DNA from: an uncultured Chloroflexales bacterium
Lineage (GTDB): Bacteria; Chloroflexota; Chloroflexia; Chloroflexales; Chloroflexaceae
Length of the DNA stretch: 64,000 bases
Direction of reading: 5' to 3'
Assembly (NCBI GenBank): GCA_937902315.1
Contig: CALGUG010000014.1
Span: 1 to 64,000 of the forward strand
A model generated the notes under the pieces. That model worked only from the letters and a program-made list of their open reading frames with translations, ran no database searches and had not been told where the DNA came from. Every line of letters begins with the position of its first letter. Positions within the stretch are counted from its first letter, which is position 1. Position numbers and translations under genes: made by a program. This document shows, one piece after another, positions 26,874 to 36,727 of the stretch.

Positions 26874-27488
26874 CTAACCGAGCCCCAGTGGATCACGCTT
26901 GCTAAAGCTGCGGTCGCGCACCTGTTCGCGTCCCACACTGTTAGGATCGTCGTTTAACGGATTCCAAGTCGGATACACCGAACAGAGCTGCCCTAACAGA
27001 TCGGTCGCTTCATCGAGCAAGATATCGGGGTTGATCTCGCTTCGCAAGCTGCTTAACGCTTGCACTTTTCCGCCTCGCGAAACAAAAACGGTGCGTTTCC
27101 ACTCGCCCGAGATGAAAATAGTATAGTGGCGTAAGAGCCCTCGTTGGGGTGGCCCAAACAGAGCGAACAAGCGCGTCGCCAGTTCAGGTTTGCCTTGATC
27201 GGCCACCCGCTGATCGTAGGCCACCTCGCTATCTACAAACAAATCCATAGCCGGTCGCCCGCGCACTTGCACTTGTAACAGGTTAGCCTCGACCCGGTTG
27301 GTTTGCACCAGCAGAGTTCGACTCTGCAGACTCTCACGCTCAATAAACTGGTAAGCCGCATACAACTGATCACGAAAATCGATCGTATGTTTTTGGAGCT
27401 TCTCCAAGATATCGGCGTTCTTGGTCATCGCGTCGTCGAGCTGGCGCAGGGCTGCCTGAGTCGCGCGTTGTCGGTCGAAACTAAACAT
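26874..27488 (-). CDS. Protein of unknown function (204 aa)
   Basis: I do not recognise a family. The ATG at 27488 is chosen because GAGGAGA precedes it; the longer frame upstream lacks such a site. The first 70 residues are predicted helical or coiled coil (RQRATQAALRQLDDAMTKN...LEKLQKHTIDF). A middle basic-aromatic beta-like segment (HYTIFISGEWKRTVFVSRGG) follows, and the tail reads PTWNPLNDDP...RDPLGLG. No signal peptide or membrane helix. Single gene between repeat-rich gaps with no operon partner. A role cannot be inferred. Confidence 0.8.
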   Translation of the reverse strand: MFSFDRQRATQAALRQLDDAMTKNADILEKLQKHTIDFRDQLYAAYQFIERESLQSRTLLVQTNRVEANLLQVQVRGRPAMDLFVDSEVAYDQRVADQGKPELATRLFALFGPPQRGLLRHYTIFISGEWKRTVFVSRGGKVQALSSLRSEINPDILLDEATDLLGQLCSVYPTWNPLNDDPNSVGREQVRDRSFSKRDPLGLG

Positions 27489-27569
27489 CTTAGGCTCTCC
27501 TCTTGCAATGCTCTTGCATAGATCCTGCAAAAGTATACGCTAGAACTCAGTGCCTACGCAACGCCTGTT

Positions 27570-27720
27570 TTGAGAATGCAAAAAGCGCTTAGCTCTTTAC
27601 CCTCCATTCGATCTCGACCGCGTCCGCCTACGGCTATCAACATACAGTCCACCCAAACGGGCTGTTAGCTGTCAGCGTCTCTCCCCTTGTTCTGCTAATT
27701 GATACGCTTCAGGCAACCTC
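27570..27720 (+). repeat. Family B copy (core 27620-27637)
   Basis: Core GCGTCCGCCTACGGCTAT preceded by CTTTACCCTCC and followed by CAACATACAGTCCACCC. The ends are eroded. Confidence 0.55.
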
Positions 27721-28493
27721 CCGCTCGTAGCCAGCAGATCGTGCTTAGCCTCTTACAGAGCGTCTTTCCTACTATTCAGTGTTCCTACTCCTGTTCCAAC
27801 AATCACATACTACTTTTGCTTATGCACAGAACGCTCGATCATGCTCGACGTTTTGAGTGCAAGCTCACAATTGCTTGTACTGAGTGCTCCCTTGCTCGTC
27901 CGGACTCTTCTAGCCCGATTACTGGGAAGAGTTTCGATCGTCCGATTCTTCTCACTTTAGTTGAAAAACGGTTATGATTTAGTAGTGATTGTGCGCAAAG
28001 GATTTATTTAGTGTTCATAACTTACAGACCAGCGGGAAACAGTTTGAAAATAATGGAAACATGCTGAACTGAAGTAATACAAACTTAAATAAATGGCATT
28101 TGGATCACTAAAATGAAAATCCTAAATGTATACGCATCAGTACTGATCCATAGCTAACAGCTTCATAAAATTTGTTAAAAGGCGAAAGTATCTGTTAAGT
28201 TGGATGTTAGATGAGGTTAAAAAGAGGTTTATGGCTCGTTTTATAGGGCTATTTTTATTCTAATTGTAATCAAGCTATGCTTGACGGTTCCTTATCTTGG
28301 CACTAACTATGCTATGTAGTTAACTACAGGCTGTAAAACTTTCACAGTCGATCTAAACCTTGGTAATTGTCCTAAAACACTTACTCTAAAGCTAAGATCG
28401 TTTAAATCGGCAGCGATCTTTGGAATGATGGGGAAAAAGGGGAAAAGTGAGCGTGATCGGAACAAGCACTGTTGATCTAACACAACCACACAC
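27721..28493. other. Long AT-rich gap before the hydrolase/NACHT operon
   Basis: No gene recognised. A possible weak promoter is TTGACG (28281-28286), 17 nt, TAACTA (28304-28309), about 200 nt before the hydrolase start, which would give a long leader. Nothing else is visible. Confidence 0.35.
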
Positions 28494-28505
28494 GAGGTGA
28501 TAACA

Positions 28506-29966
28506 ATGGCACTTCTTCCTATGCGCGACATGATCATCGTCCTTCCCGGCATTATGGGCAGCATTCTACAAAAACACGGTCGAGATATCTGGGCACCTTC
28601 TCTAAGTGCTGCTGCACGCCTCTTGCAATCTGAAAAGCTAGTACGCGACCTAATCTTACCTGCCAACGACGATCCCGATCTCGACGAGCTCGATGATGGC
28701 ATTCGGGCGGTCGCCTTAATGCCCAACCTGCATATGATCCCCGGCTTTTGGAAGATCGATGGCTACTCCGACACACTCGATTTTCTGCTCGATTCGTTTG
28801 AGCTCGAACAGGGCTCGATCTTCAACCCTGACCCCCTAGCGAACCTCTTCCCCTTCCCTTACGATTGGCGCCGCGACAACCGCGTGATCGCTCGCCAACT
28901 CAAACGTTTCGTCGACCGCCAACTGCCGCTCTGGCGCGAAGCCAGCGGCGCCCACGACGCCAAAGTGATTTTTGTGGCCCACAGTATGGGTGGCCTCATC
29001 GCGCGCTACTACCTCGAGGTGCTAGGCGGCTGGGAATATGCTCGGGGCCTCTTTAGCTTTGGAACACCCTATCGTGGTTCACCCAAATCGCTTAACTTCC
29101 TTTGCAACGGCTACAAAACCCGTTGGATGGAGGCGACCGAAGCTCTGCGCACCTTCAATTCGGTCTATCAGCTCTTGCCGATCTATCGTGTGGTGCAGCG
29201 CGACAATGCCTATCTGCGCGTCGCCGATCTCGATGCTATCGAAGGAATATCGGCTCAGAAAGCCCGCGATGCCTTGGCCTATCACGAAGCCATGCGCCAA
29301 GCTGCCGAACAGCGTCGCGCCATTGAGCAACATCGCAATGCCTATCTAACCTTCCCTGTGGTTGGGGTACGCCAAACCACCTTGCAATCGGCCCGAGTCG
29401 ATGGGCGACGCGTTGTGGTTAGCAGCGAGCAGTCCGAGCGCATGCGCCAGAGCGGTATTCCGTCTGGGGGCGATGGTACCGTGCCAGCTATCTCGGCCGT
29501 GCCCGCTGAGCTCGCCAACGAACACCGCGAAATCTTTGTTTCGGAGCTGCATGGCTCGTTACAAGGCCACCCCGATCTGCTCGACCAGATCTATCAACAT
29601 ATCACACGCTGGCAGGTGCCCGATTGGGAATCGGTCTTGGGCACGCTGGCTCCTAGCGACCGCGCACGCACCGGCCAAGCGGCCATCAGGCTCGAGCTTG
29701 ACGATGCCTATCTCGCCGATGAACCCGTCACGATTCGAGCTCAATTGCTCGATTGTAGTAACGATTCGCTCCAACTAGTTGGCAAACTCAGCTCCTTAGC
29801 CGAACCTCATCACACCAGCTTCCATCCCTTTCAGCGCAGCGACGATGCTTGGCAGTTGAGCCTTGAAAACTGCCCAGCAGGTACCTATCGGATCGAAGTC
29901 CAAACCAACAAAGTTGCTCCAGGCACTCCTAGCCCGGTTCACGATCTGTTTGAAGTTGCTGCCTGA
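28506..29966 (+). CDS. LCAT/PGAP1-like alpha/beta hydrolase (putative phospholipase or acyltransferase)
   Basis: 486 residues. It opens with the LCAT-family oxyanion segment (VLPGIMGS), has PYDWRRDNR typical of the family, and carries a lipase-type elbow AHSMGG with nucleophile Ser160; the first Gly of the usual GHSMGG is Ala. GDGTVP gives candidate acid Asp323 and LHGSLQGH gives His349. Residues from about 390 form a beta-rich C-terminal domain (LADEPVTIRAQLLD...GTYRIEV), perhaps Ig-like. No signal peptide, so it acts in the cytoplasm or at the inner membrane face. It lies 23 nt upstream of the giant NACHT protein, so the pair is an operon. Lipid-cleaving effectors are known in bacterial defence; applying that here is inference. 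Start ATG 28506 follows GAGGTGA. Confidence 0.88.
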   Translation: MALLPMRDMIIVLPGIMGSILQKHGRDIWAPSLSAAARLLQSEKLVRDLILPANDDPDLDELDDGIRAVALMPNLHMIPGFWKIDGYSDTLDFLLDSFELEQGSIFNPDPLANLFPFPYDWRRDNRVIARQLKRFVDRQLPLWREASGAHDAKVIFVAHSMGGLIARYYLEVLGGWEYARGLFSFGTPYRGSPKSLNFLCNGYKTRWMEATEALRTFNSVYQLLPIYRVVQRDNAYLRVADLDAIEGISAQKARDALAYHEAMRQAAEQRRAIEQHRNAYLTFPVVGVRQTTLQSARVDGRRVVVSSEQSERMRQSGIPSGGDGTVPAISAVPAELANEHREIFVSELHGSLQGHPDLLDQIYQHITRWQVPDWESVLGTLAPSDRARTGQAAIRLELDDAYLADEPVTIRAQLLDCSNDSLQLVGKLSSLAEPHHTSFHPFQRSDDAWQLSLENCPAGTYRIEVQTNKVAPGTPSPVHDLFEVAA

Positions 29967-29989
29967 TATCAGCGCAGAGGAGACCTATT

Positions 29990-32900
29990 GTGTTTTGGCT
30001 AGCATGGCCGAAAAGCGATTATCGCGGGATCGCACGCTATATCCAACCCGATGCTGTTGCGGCGCTTTTACCTGCGACTCGCGGGCCTGATCTCTTGTTA
30101 GAAGAGGCGGGTTACGACCGAATTCTACAAGCGATCTATCAGCGTGTAACCGAACAATCTATCCAGTACGCTTGGGATAAACCATCGCATGATCACTCTG
30201 TGCAGTCTATTCGCACTATAGCTGAGATCTGTGATACGCCTCGCGAGGGCGATTGTCTTGACCTTGCTCTGTTGTTCAGTGCTATCTGCCTCGCCTGTGA
30301 ATTACTGCCGATTTTGGTTGTTATGTCTGACCACGCCTTTATCGCAGTATCGCGGCGTTACGGTCTACGCGATTTTAATGTGCGTAAACGCCGCATGCAA
30401 GAGCCGCTCGATCACGGCTTGATGTCGTGGCAAACCCTAGAATCGCTGGTTGCTAGCGATGCCTATCACGCCCTCGACTGTACAGGCTGTGCGATCGGTT
30501 TTGTTGGCGTGGGTCAAGCCGAGCTACGTAAAGCGCAAGGGGGTGTCTTGACCTTTGAGCAGGCCCTTGAGGTTGGGCGCAAGCAATTCGAGCGGCCCGA
30601 AGCGGATTTTCGTTTTGCCGCCGATATCGCAACTCTGCATGCGATCGGCTTCACACCCTTCTCGTCCGCCATGCTCAATTTGCCTGCAGCCATCTCCGAG
30701 GCCCTGATCGACGAAACTAGCGGGCGGGTTCGTCGCGCTTTGTCTGCCTCCGATAAGCATGAAGCTGTTTTACGTGCTATGGAGGCAGGCTTATCGGCAG
30801 CGGTAAATCACTTAACAACCCAAACCATCGATCCTAGTTTGGTGCGCCAGAGCGACCGCGCCCTAACCAGCTTTGCCCATAGTCAAGAGGTTTACGAAGA
30901 GCTAGTGCAGTTGATCGAACCTCAAGATGGGCTTGAACCCGATCTCGATCGTTTGTATCGTGCCTTTATCGAGGCGGGTTTCAGCGATAACAAAGCGACC
31001 CGTGCGGTGTTCGATGGCATGATGAAGGATTTTATCGCGGCCTATTATCGCGAGGCGCAGCACCAAGAAGCCTTGCAAGATGTGATCGCCTTGCGCATGC
31101 TGCACTCCTTAGTCGAGCGTACCAGTGCGCTTGCGCCTGCGGCTGCTCGCACAGCGGATGCTGCCGAACAGTCGGCAGAATTCTTGGCCTTGATCACAAC
31201 CGATGTGGCCGAGATGCGACGTGACTTTCACGATCTGACCCAAGCGATCAGTGCGGCTTCGATCTCGACGTTTGATGCCTATCAGCTGATCGCGAGCACC
31301 TTGGGTCAAGCTGATATCTTGGTTGATATGGATAGTGAGCAAGGCATTTACGTTCGTTCTGACGAAGTGAGCTTGGAACGCAGGGCCTTGCTGAATCAAT
31401 TCCAAGGCTTGCTGCGTGGCTTTCTTCGCGAGATCGAGCAAAATAGCCGCGATCCCGAATATCTGAAGTTGCTACGCCAGCGTTATATCGCTTTGATCAT
31501 CGATCAATTCGCCTACCTGCGCCTCGAAGGTTTAACTACCGATATCAAGCCGATTCGTTTGCAGCTTGAAGATGTCTATGTCCATTTGCGCGCGGTCGCC
31601 CACGTGCCCGAATCGGCCGATACCTTTACTCCCGAAGAGCAACGCATCTTACGGCTGTTGGAAGAGTCGAGCCAGTTGCGCGATGAGCAGAAAGAGCAAG
31701 AGCTGCGCGAAGCCTATTTGCATCTCGACGCGATCAAACGCGAGCGCTGGGCACGTGAACGGCTTGAGCGCTTCCCGATCAGCAAAGTGCTCTCTGACCC
31801 GCAACAGCGCGCCTTAGTTATTTTAGGCGATCCGGGTAGCGGCAAAACCACGTTGCTGCAGTTTTTAGCTTTGGTGTTTGCGCGCGGCCCCGAACATGTC
31901 TACAAACATCTCCATTTGCAGGGCAAAGATGCCGAGCGCCTGCCAATCTTTGTGCCGCTCGCCAGCTACGACGAGATGCTGAAAGAGATCAACGATCTCA
32001 GTATCGCAGACTTTTTGGGGCACTACTATGCGCGACGGCGAGCCGCTTCCGGCTTCGACCAGATCTTTCAGGCTGCTCTCGATGCAGGCGAGGCCTTGGT
32101 TCTGCTCGACGGCCTCGACGAGGTGACCGACGAGAGCCGACGTAAGTATGTGGCCGAACAGGTCGGCACCTTTATCAGCACAGTGGTGCGTACAGGCAAT
32201 CGAGTTGTGTTGACCAGTCGTATTTATGGGTATCGCGCTGCTCCCATCAGTGGCAATATCCCCCACGTGACGGTGCTGGACTTCGGTCGTCAAGAGATCG
32301 CCCTGTTCGCCCGCCAGTGGTTCCGCGCTATCGCGGCTTGGGAGCACGATGGTCAGCTTAGCCCGCAACAAGCCCTGTTGGCACAACACAAAGAGCGTCA
32401 GCTCTTGGAAGATATCACCAGCAATCCGGGTGTGGAGCGTTTGGCTGTCAACCCGTTACTCTTGACTATGCTCGCGCTGCTTCAGCGTCAAGTTGGCTCT
32501 TTACCCCAACGCCGCATCAAGCTGTATGATCTGTATGTCAATGCCTTGATCCAAACTTGGGAGACCAACCGTAGCCGTGGTGCGCGCCAACAGATCGAGC
32601 AGCGCATCGATCTGAAGGAGGCTGAGGGTGCGCTGATCACGTTGGCGCTCTGGATGCAGCAGCATCGTCCGAGCGGCACGGCCACTAAACAAGATCTGCT
32701 CGAACAGCTCACAGCCTTCTATTTATGGGAAGATGAAGGGCTAGAGCGGGCGCTAGCAACACCGCCTCAGCGTCGCCAAGCCGAACGGCGCGCCGAGCAG
32801 TTTATGCACGATATGCGCCACTATTCTGGCTTGCTGGTCGAGCGCGGCTACAATGCCTTCGGTTTTCGTCACCTGACCTTTCAAGAATACTTCGCTGCCC

Positions 32901-35900
32901 GCGCTCTGGCCCGTATGAAGAGCGACGAGCGTTGGAACCTGCTGCGCCCTCATCTGCATAGCAATCGCTGGCGCGAGCCGATTTTGTTAGCTGCGGCCCG
33001 TTTGGGCGTCTCCGACAACCGCAACTTTGAAGTGACCGTTTTGCTCGAGCACATTTTGCACGCCGATAGCGATTTTGAGCATATTTTGCATCGCGATCTC
33101 TTCTTGGCCGCCGACTGCGCCGTCGATGACATCGGTGTGCAGCCGATGTTATTGCGTATGATCGTTTCGGCCCTGCAGGAGCTGATCAAGAGCCATATCC
33201 CTGCTTTGCTTGAAGCAGCTATGCGGCGCCTCTACCTCTTTACGCGCCTGCATGTGGGCGATCAACTGCGCCTGCCCGATGCGCTTGAAGTGCTCACTTT
33301 AGCGCTGCCTATCGACCGCCTCTTCTCAAACTATGTCAGCTTCAATACCTATGAGCGCGAGATCTTTCAGAAGCTACTGGCCGAACACGCTCAATTGCGC
33401 GAAGAGGTCACCGCGCGCTTATATGCTCATTCCAAAGATATGCGTCGCGCCGCTATGGAAGCGCTTGAGCCGCTGCTGCCCGAACACCCACGCATTTGCG
33501 ATCAGATCGCTGGCTTCGTCAACGATCCCGATAGTAGTATTCGCCAAACGGCGATTCGAGTCTTAGCTCCTTTGCTCGCTGAACACGAAGATTTGCGTCA
33601 GTTGATCGTGCGTTGTGTGGCAGACCGCGATTGGCGAGTCTCTCAAGCGGCCATCAAAGCGCTCGCCCCGCTAATCTCGAAACACTACGATCTGCTCGAT
33701 GTGATCGCCGCTCGCCTAGAGAGTAGCAATGGTTGGGGTCGCAGTGCCGTGATCGCGGCCATCGCTCCAGTTTTAGATGTCTACGGCGACCTACGCGCCC
33801 AAGTCTTGGCTCTGCTCGAAGATCATGGTGGCTTTGTGCGAGTCGCGGTTGTCCATGCACTTGGCCCGCTGGCTGGCAATCATTCTGAGGTGCGCAGTTG
33901 CTTGATCAAGCATCTTGATGATCCCGATGAGGAAGTGCGCGTGTTGGTGGTAGAGCATCTGTCGCCCTTGGTTGCGGCCTTCAGCGAGCTGACACAGCTA
34001 CTGTTGATGCGCTTCGACGATCCCGATCTCGATGTGCGCAAAGCGGCCGTTGGCGGACTGAGCCCGCTTTTGATTTACGATGCCTCGTTGCGTGCTGAGT
34101 TTGTGCGGCGCTTAGACGGTCCTGCGCAGCTGCGTGGCCTCTTGATCAAAGCGCTTGCGCCTTTAATCACTCGCTATCCCGAGCTCTCCGAGCGGATTCT
34201 CGCCTATCTAGGTGATCCCGATGAAGAAATCCGGGCTGTTGTGGTTCAAGCCATCACGCCGCTATTGAGCCAACATGCGCAACTGCGCGAGCGAGTTATC
34301 GCTCTGCTCGAAGATGAACATTGGAACGTACGGCGGAGCGTGATTCAAGCTCTCAGCACGATTATGATTAGCGATCGTAGCGCTCGAGACCATTTGCAAT
34401 CGGCCTTGCAACACAAAGATTGGCGCACTCGCCGTAATATTTTGGCGATTTTGCCCGAGCATACTCTCAGCAGTCCGAATGGCATCGCTCTGGTTCAACA
34501 TGTCTGGAACAACCTCGACTGTGAGGAGTCTGCTTTCGCGCGTGCAGCTGTGATTCGGGCATTGGGGCCGATTATTGCCAACGATGAACAGTTATATCGC
34601 CTGATCTCTACACAGATTGACGATGACGATTGGCATGTGCGTTGCGCCGCGATCGATGCCCTCGCTAGTCGGCTGCCCAAATCAGCTCAGGTGCGCCATC
34701 AGGTTGCGCGCTATCTGCACGATAGCGATGAGGATGTACGTATGACAGCGGTGCAGGCCTTGGCAGCTATGTTACAGCACGATAAACAGCTTCACGAGCC
34801 GATCATCGCTTGTTTAAAAGATACTTCTTGGCGGGTGCGTCAAGCTGCGGTTAACGCCCTTGCGCCTCTGCTGCCCAAGCAGCGCAATCTGCGCAAATAT
34901 CTGCTGGCCTGCCTTGATGACGGCGACCTTGATGTCTTGAAAACAGCTATGCGGGCGTTTGCACCTTTGTTGCCTAGCTCGAAATCCTTGCGTAAGCGCA
35001 TCGCTGAGCGTCTCAACGACGAAGCTTGGGATGTGCGCCAAACCGCACTGCAATTGCTCGCGCCGATCTTGTCTAAAGATCCGGCCATCTATCAACAAGT
35101 GATCGCTCGCCTCGATGATAGCGACGCCTTTGTGCGCGAACAAGCTGTGAGTGCTTTGGCACCGTTTATGCAGCAGCGGCCCGACTTGCGCGACCTGCTC
35201 GTAAAGCGTTTGTACGATAATCAGGAAGATGTCCGGGTGGCGGCTGTGTGGTCGCTGCGCCCATTGCTGGCCCAAGATAAGGCCTTACGCCAACGTGTTA
35301 TGGCTTGCTTGGGCGACCCTAGCGAGACGGTGCGGGCCGCCACGATCGAGGTTTTGGCTCCTTGGTTAAGCCAAGATCGCCTTCTAGCCGAGCAGATCGT
35401 AGGACGTATCAATGATGCCGCTTGGGTAGTGCGCAGCGCCGCAATCGAAGCGATCCGTCCGCTGCTTCGGACGCAACCGTGCATTCGTACTCAAATCGTG
35501 GCGCGCCTCTCTGATAGCGCTTGGGGTGTGCGCTGTACCGCCATTTCGGTCTTGACCGCCTTTGTCGAAGAGGATAGCAGCTTGATTACAAAAATGCTCA
35601 TTTGCCTTTCGGACCCCAATAAGGCCGTAAAGGCGGCTGCTATCAAGGCCATGGCTCCGATTTTGGCCCGCAAAGACGAGCCAGACCTCTATCGCTATGT
35701 GCTGTGCTGCCTCGACGATACCGATGTACAGGTTCGTTTGGCAGCCGTCGAGGCCTTAATAAGTAATCTGGCCGATGATGCTAGCTTAGCGGAGCGCCTC
35801 TTGCCGGTCATCGCGTCGATCCATAGCCCCGATGCGGTCATGAATATGCAGCGTCGTCAGCGCTTCGCCCAGCAGCTCGTCGACTATCTCGGTTCATGTG

Positions 35901-36391
35901 TGCGGGCTAATCCGCAACTGCGCCAAGCGATCATCGGGCACCTGAGCGATCTGGATTGGCGCATGCGTGCAGCAGCCGCCCAAGTGGTCGCGGCGGGCGG
36001 TGACGCGATTGTGCTTGAGGCGAAGGCGAGCTTGCTGGCAGCCCTGCACGATCATCGCGGCTACGATGTCTTGCCATCGCACATCGCCGCCGCTGAGCGA
36101 TTGCTTAACCACCCGCTCTACAGCGATCAAGCTATCGATAAGCTCTTGCCAGCCCTGTCGTATGGTCTCAATGCGATTTTGCCCATTCGCGGCGCCGGCG
36201 AGATTCGCCGCTCGGCAGCCTTGGCGCTGGGCAAGCTCAAAGCGCTGCATCGGCGTAGCGATGTGATCGAACAGATCGAGCGCTTGCTCAGCTCTGAACG
36301 AGATCTAGCTGTGCTTGATGCGCTCTTCCACGCTCTCACCTCTTTGGCCGCCGCCCCCGAAGCGCTTGAGACACTGATGACAGAGTGCTGA
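29990..36391 (+). CDS. STAND protein: transglutaminase-like domain, NACHT NTPase, long HEAT-repeat array
   Basis: 2133 residues from a GTG behind AGGAGACC. The N-terminal domain (about 1-135) looks like a transglutaminase-like cysteine protease fold: EGDCLDLALLFSAI (Cys89), DHAFIAV (His115) and GLRDF (Asp128) in the right order. A helical linker (about 140-600) follows. The NACHT has Walker A GDPGSGKTT (Lys619), Walker B LVLLDGLDE (707-711), the LTSRIYGYR sensor and the VNPLLLTMLALLQR and FRHLTFQEYFAARAL signatures. From about residue 1130 to the end there are some 25 HEAT-like repeats of about 31 residues (pattern VRxxAIxALAPLL). Bacterial NACHT proteins are known antiphage sensors: the repeat array would recognise a ligand, oligomerise the NTPase and switch on the N-terminal or partner enzyme. 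That role is inferred. Confidence 0.92.
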   Translation: MFWLAWPKSDYRGIARYIQPDAVAALLPATRGPDLLLEEAGYDRILQAIYQRVTEQSIQYAWDKPSHDHSVQSIRTIAEICDTPREGDCLDLALLFSAICLACELLPILVVMSDHAFIAVSRRYGLRDFNVRKRRMQEPLDHGLMSWQTLESLVASDAYHALDCTGCAIGFVGVGQAELRKAQGGVLTFEQALEVGRKQFERPEADFRFAADIATLHAIGFTPFSSAMLNLPAAISEALIDETSGRVRRALSASDKHEAVLRAMEAGLSAAVNHLTTQTIDPSLVRQSDRALTSFAHSQEVYEELVQLIEPQDGLEPDLDRLYRAFIEAGFSDNKATRAVFDGMMKDFIAAYYREAQHQEALQDVIALRMLHSLVERTSALAPAAARTADAAEQSAEFLALITTDVAEMRRDFHDLTQAISAASISTFDAYQLIASTLGQADILVDMDSEQGIYVRSDEVSLERRALLNQFQGLLRGFLREIEQNSRDPEYLKLLRQRYIALIIDQFAYLRLEGLTTDIKPIRLQLEDVYVHLRAVAHVPESADTFTPEEQRILRLLEESSQLRDEQKEQELREAYLHLDAIKRERWARERLERFPISKVLSDPQQRALVILGDPGSGKTTLLQFLALVFARGPEHVYKHLHLQGKDAERLPIFVPLASYDEMLKEINDLSIADFLGHYYARRRAASGFDQIFQAALDAGEALVLLDGLDEVTDESRRKYVAEQVGTFISTVVRTGNRVVLTSRIYGYRAAPISGNIPHVTVLDFGRQEIALFARQWFRAIAAWEHDGQLSPQQALLAQHKERQLLEDITSNPGVERLAVNPLLLTMLALLQRQVGSLPQRRIKLYDLYVNALIQTWETNRSRGARQQIEQRIDLKEAEGALITLALWMQQHRPSGTATKQDLLEQLTAFYLWEDEGLERALATPPQRRQAERRAEQFMHDMRHYSGLLVERGYNAFGFRHLTFQEYFAARALARMKSDERWNLLRPHLHSNRWREPILLAAARLGVSDNRNFEVTVLLEHILHADSDFEHILHRDLFLAADCAVDDIGVQPMLLRMIVSALQELIKSHIPALLEAAMRRLYLFTRLHVGDQLRLPDALEVLTLALPIDRLFSNYVSFNTYEREIFQKLLAEHAQLREEVTARLYAHSKDMRRAAMEALEPLLPEHPRICDQIAGFVNDPDSSIRQTAIRVLAPLLAEHEDLRQLIVRCVADRDWRVSQAAIKALAPLISKHYDLLDVIAARLESSNGWGRSAVIAAIAPVLDVYGDLRAQVLALLEDHGGFVRVAVVHALGPLAGNHSEVRSCLIKHLDDPDEEVRVLVVEHLSPLVAAFSELTQLLLMRFDDPDLDVRKAAVGGLSPLLIYDASLRAEFVRRLDGPAQLRGLLIKALAPLITRYPELSERILAYLGDPDEEIRAVVVQAITPLLSQHAQLRERVIALLEDEHWNVRRSVIQALSTIMISDRSARDHLQSALQHKDWRTRRNILAILPEHTLSSPNGIALVQHVWNNLDCEESAFARAAVIRALGPIIANDEQLYRLISTQIDDDDWHVRCAAIDALASRLPKSAQVRHQVARYLHDSDEDVRMTAVQALAAMLQHDKQLHEPIIACLKDTSWRVRQAAVNALAPLLPKQRNLRKYLLACLDDGDLDVLKTAMRAFAPLLPSSKSLRKRIAERLNDEAWDVRQTALQLLAPILSKDPAIYQQVIARLDDSDAFVREQAVSALAPFMQQRPDLRDLLVKRLYDNQEDVRVAAVWSLRPLLAQDKALRQRVMACLGDPSETVRAATIEVLAPWLSQDRLLAEQIVGRINDAAWVVRSAAIEAIRPLLRTQPCIRTQIVARLSDSAWGVRCTAISVLTAFVEEDSSLITKMLICLSDPNKAVKAAAIKAMAPILARKDEPDLYRYVLCCLDDTDVQVRLAAVEALISNLADDASLAERLLPVIASIHSPDAVMNMQRRQRFAQQLVDYLGSCVRANPQLRQAIIGHLSDLDWRMRAAAAQVVAAGGDAIVLEAKASLLAALHDHRGYDVLPSHIAAAERLLNHPLYSDQAIDKLLPALSYGLNAILPIRGAGEIRRSAALALGKLKALHRRSDVIEQIERLLSSERDLAVLDALFHALTSLAAAPEALETLMTEC

Positions 36392-36420
36392 AACGGGCAC
36401 GAAGCTTGAGCCGAGTAAAA

Positions 36421-36580
36421 GGTTGTACGAAATGCGTTTGTTGGGTTGTGGGCGGCCTCGTTTGGGGGCGGCAGCGATACGACCGCAGGCGGCGGATAAG
36501 CTGTTTGTAGCCGTAGGCGGACGCGTTAGCTGCCTTCTTGGGGGAGAAACCCTTGCCGCCTGAGCGCTGAAAAATCGAGC
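36421..36580 (-). repeat. Family B copy, reverse orientation (core 36507-36524)
   Basis: GTACGAAATGCGTTTG end, GGCGGCCTCG, core GTAGCCGTAGGCGGACGC, and CTTGCCGCCTGAGCGCTGAA at the other side. It lies directly after the NACHT stop codon region and occupies most of the gap 36392-36727. Confidence 0.6.
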
Positions 36581-36727
36581 AGAACTGGAGCAGGAAACAG
36601 CCTCTATTGATGTGAACACCACACAAAGCGTATTTACAATTGTGAAAAATATGCATATGATAAGCAAGTTCATAGTACGATAAATGGTAGAAGCTGTATG
36701 CCACTTGTGGTATCTGTGCCGGAGTGA

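Noticed and set aside
26669..26957. Open frames on both strands over the family A palindrome
   Set aside because: They arise because the inverted repeat is open in several frames; the sequence is a non-coding element.
28506..36391. Prophage-carried defence island
   Set aside because: No integrase, phage structural gene or attachment site around it, and base composition equals the neighbours.
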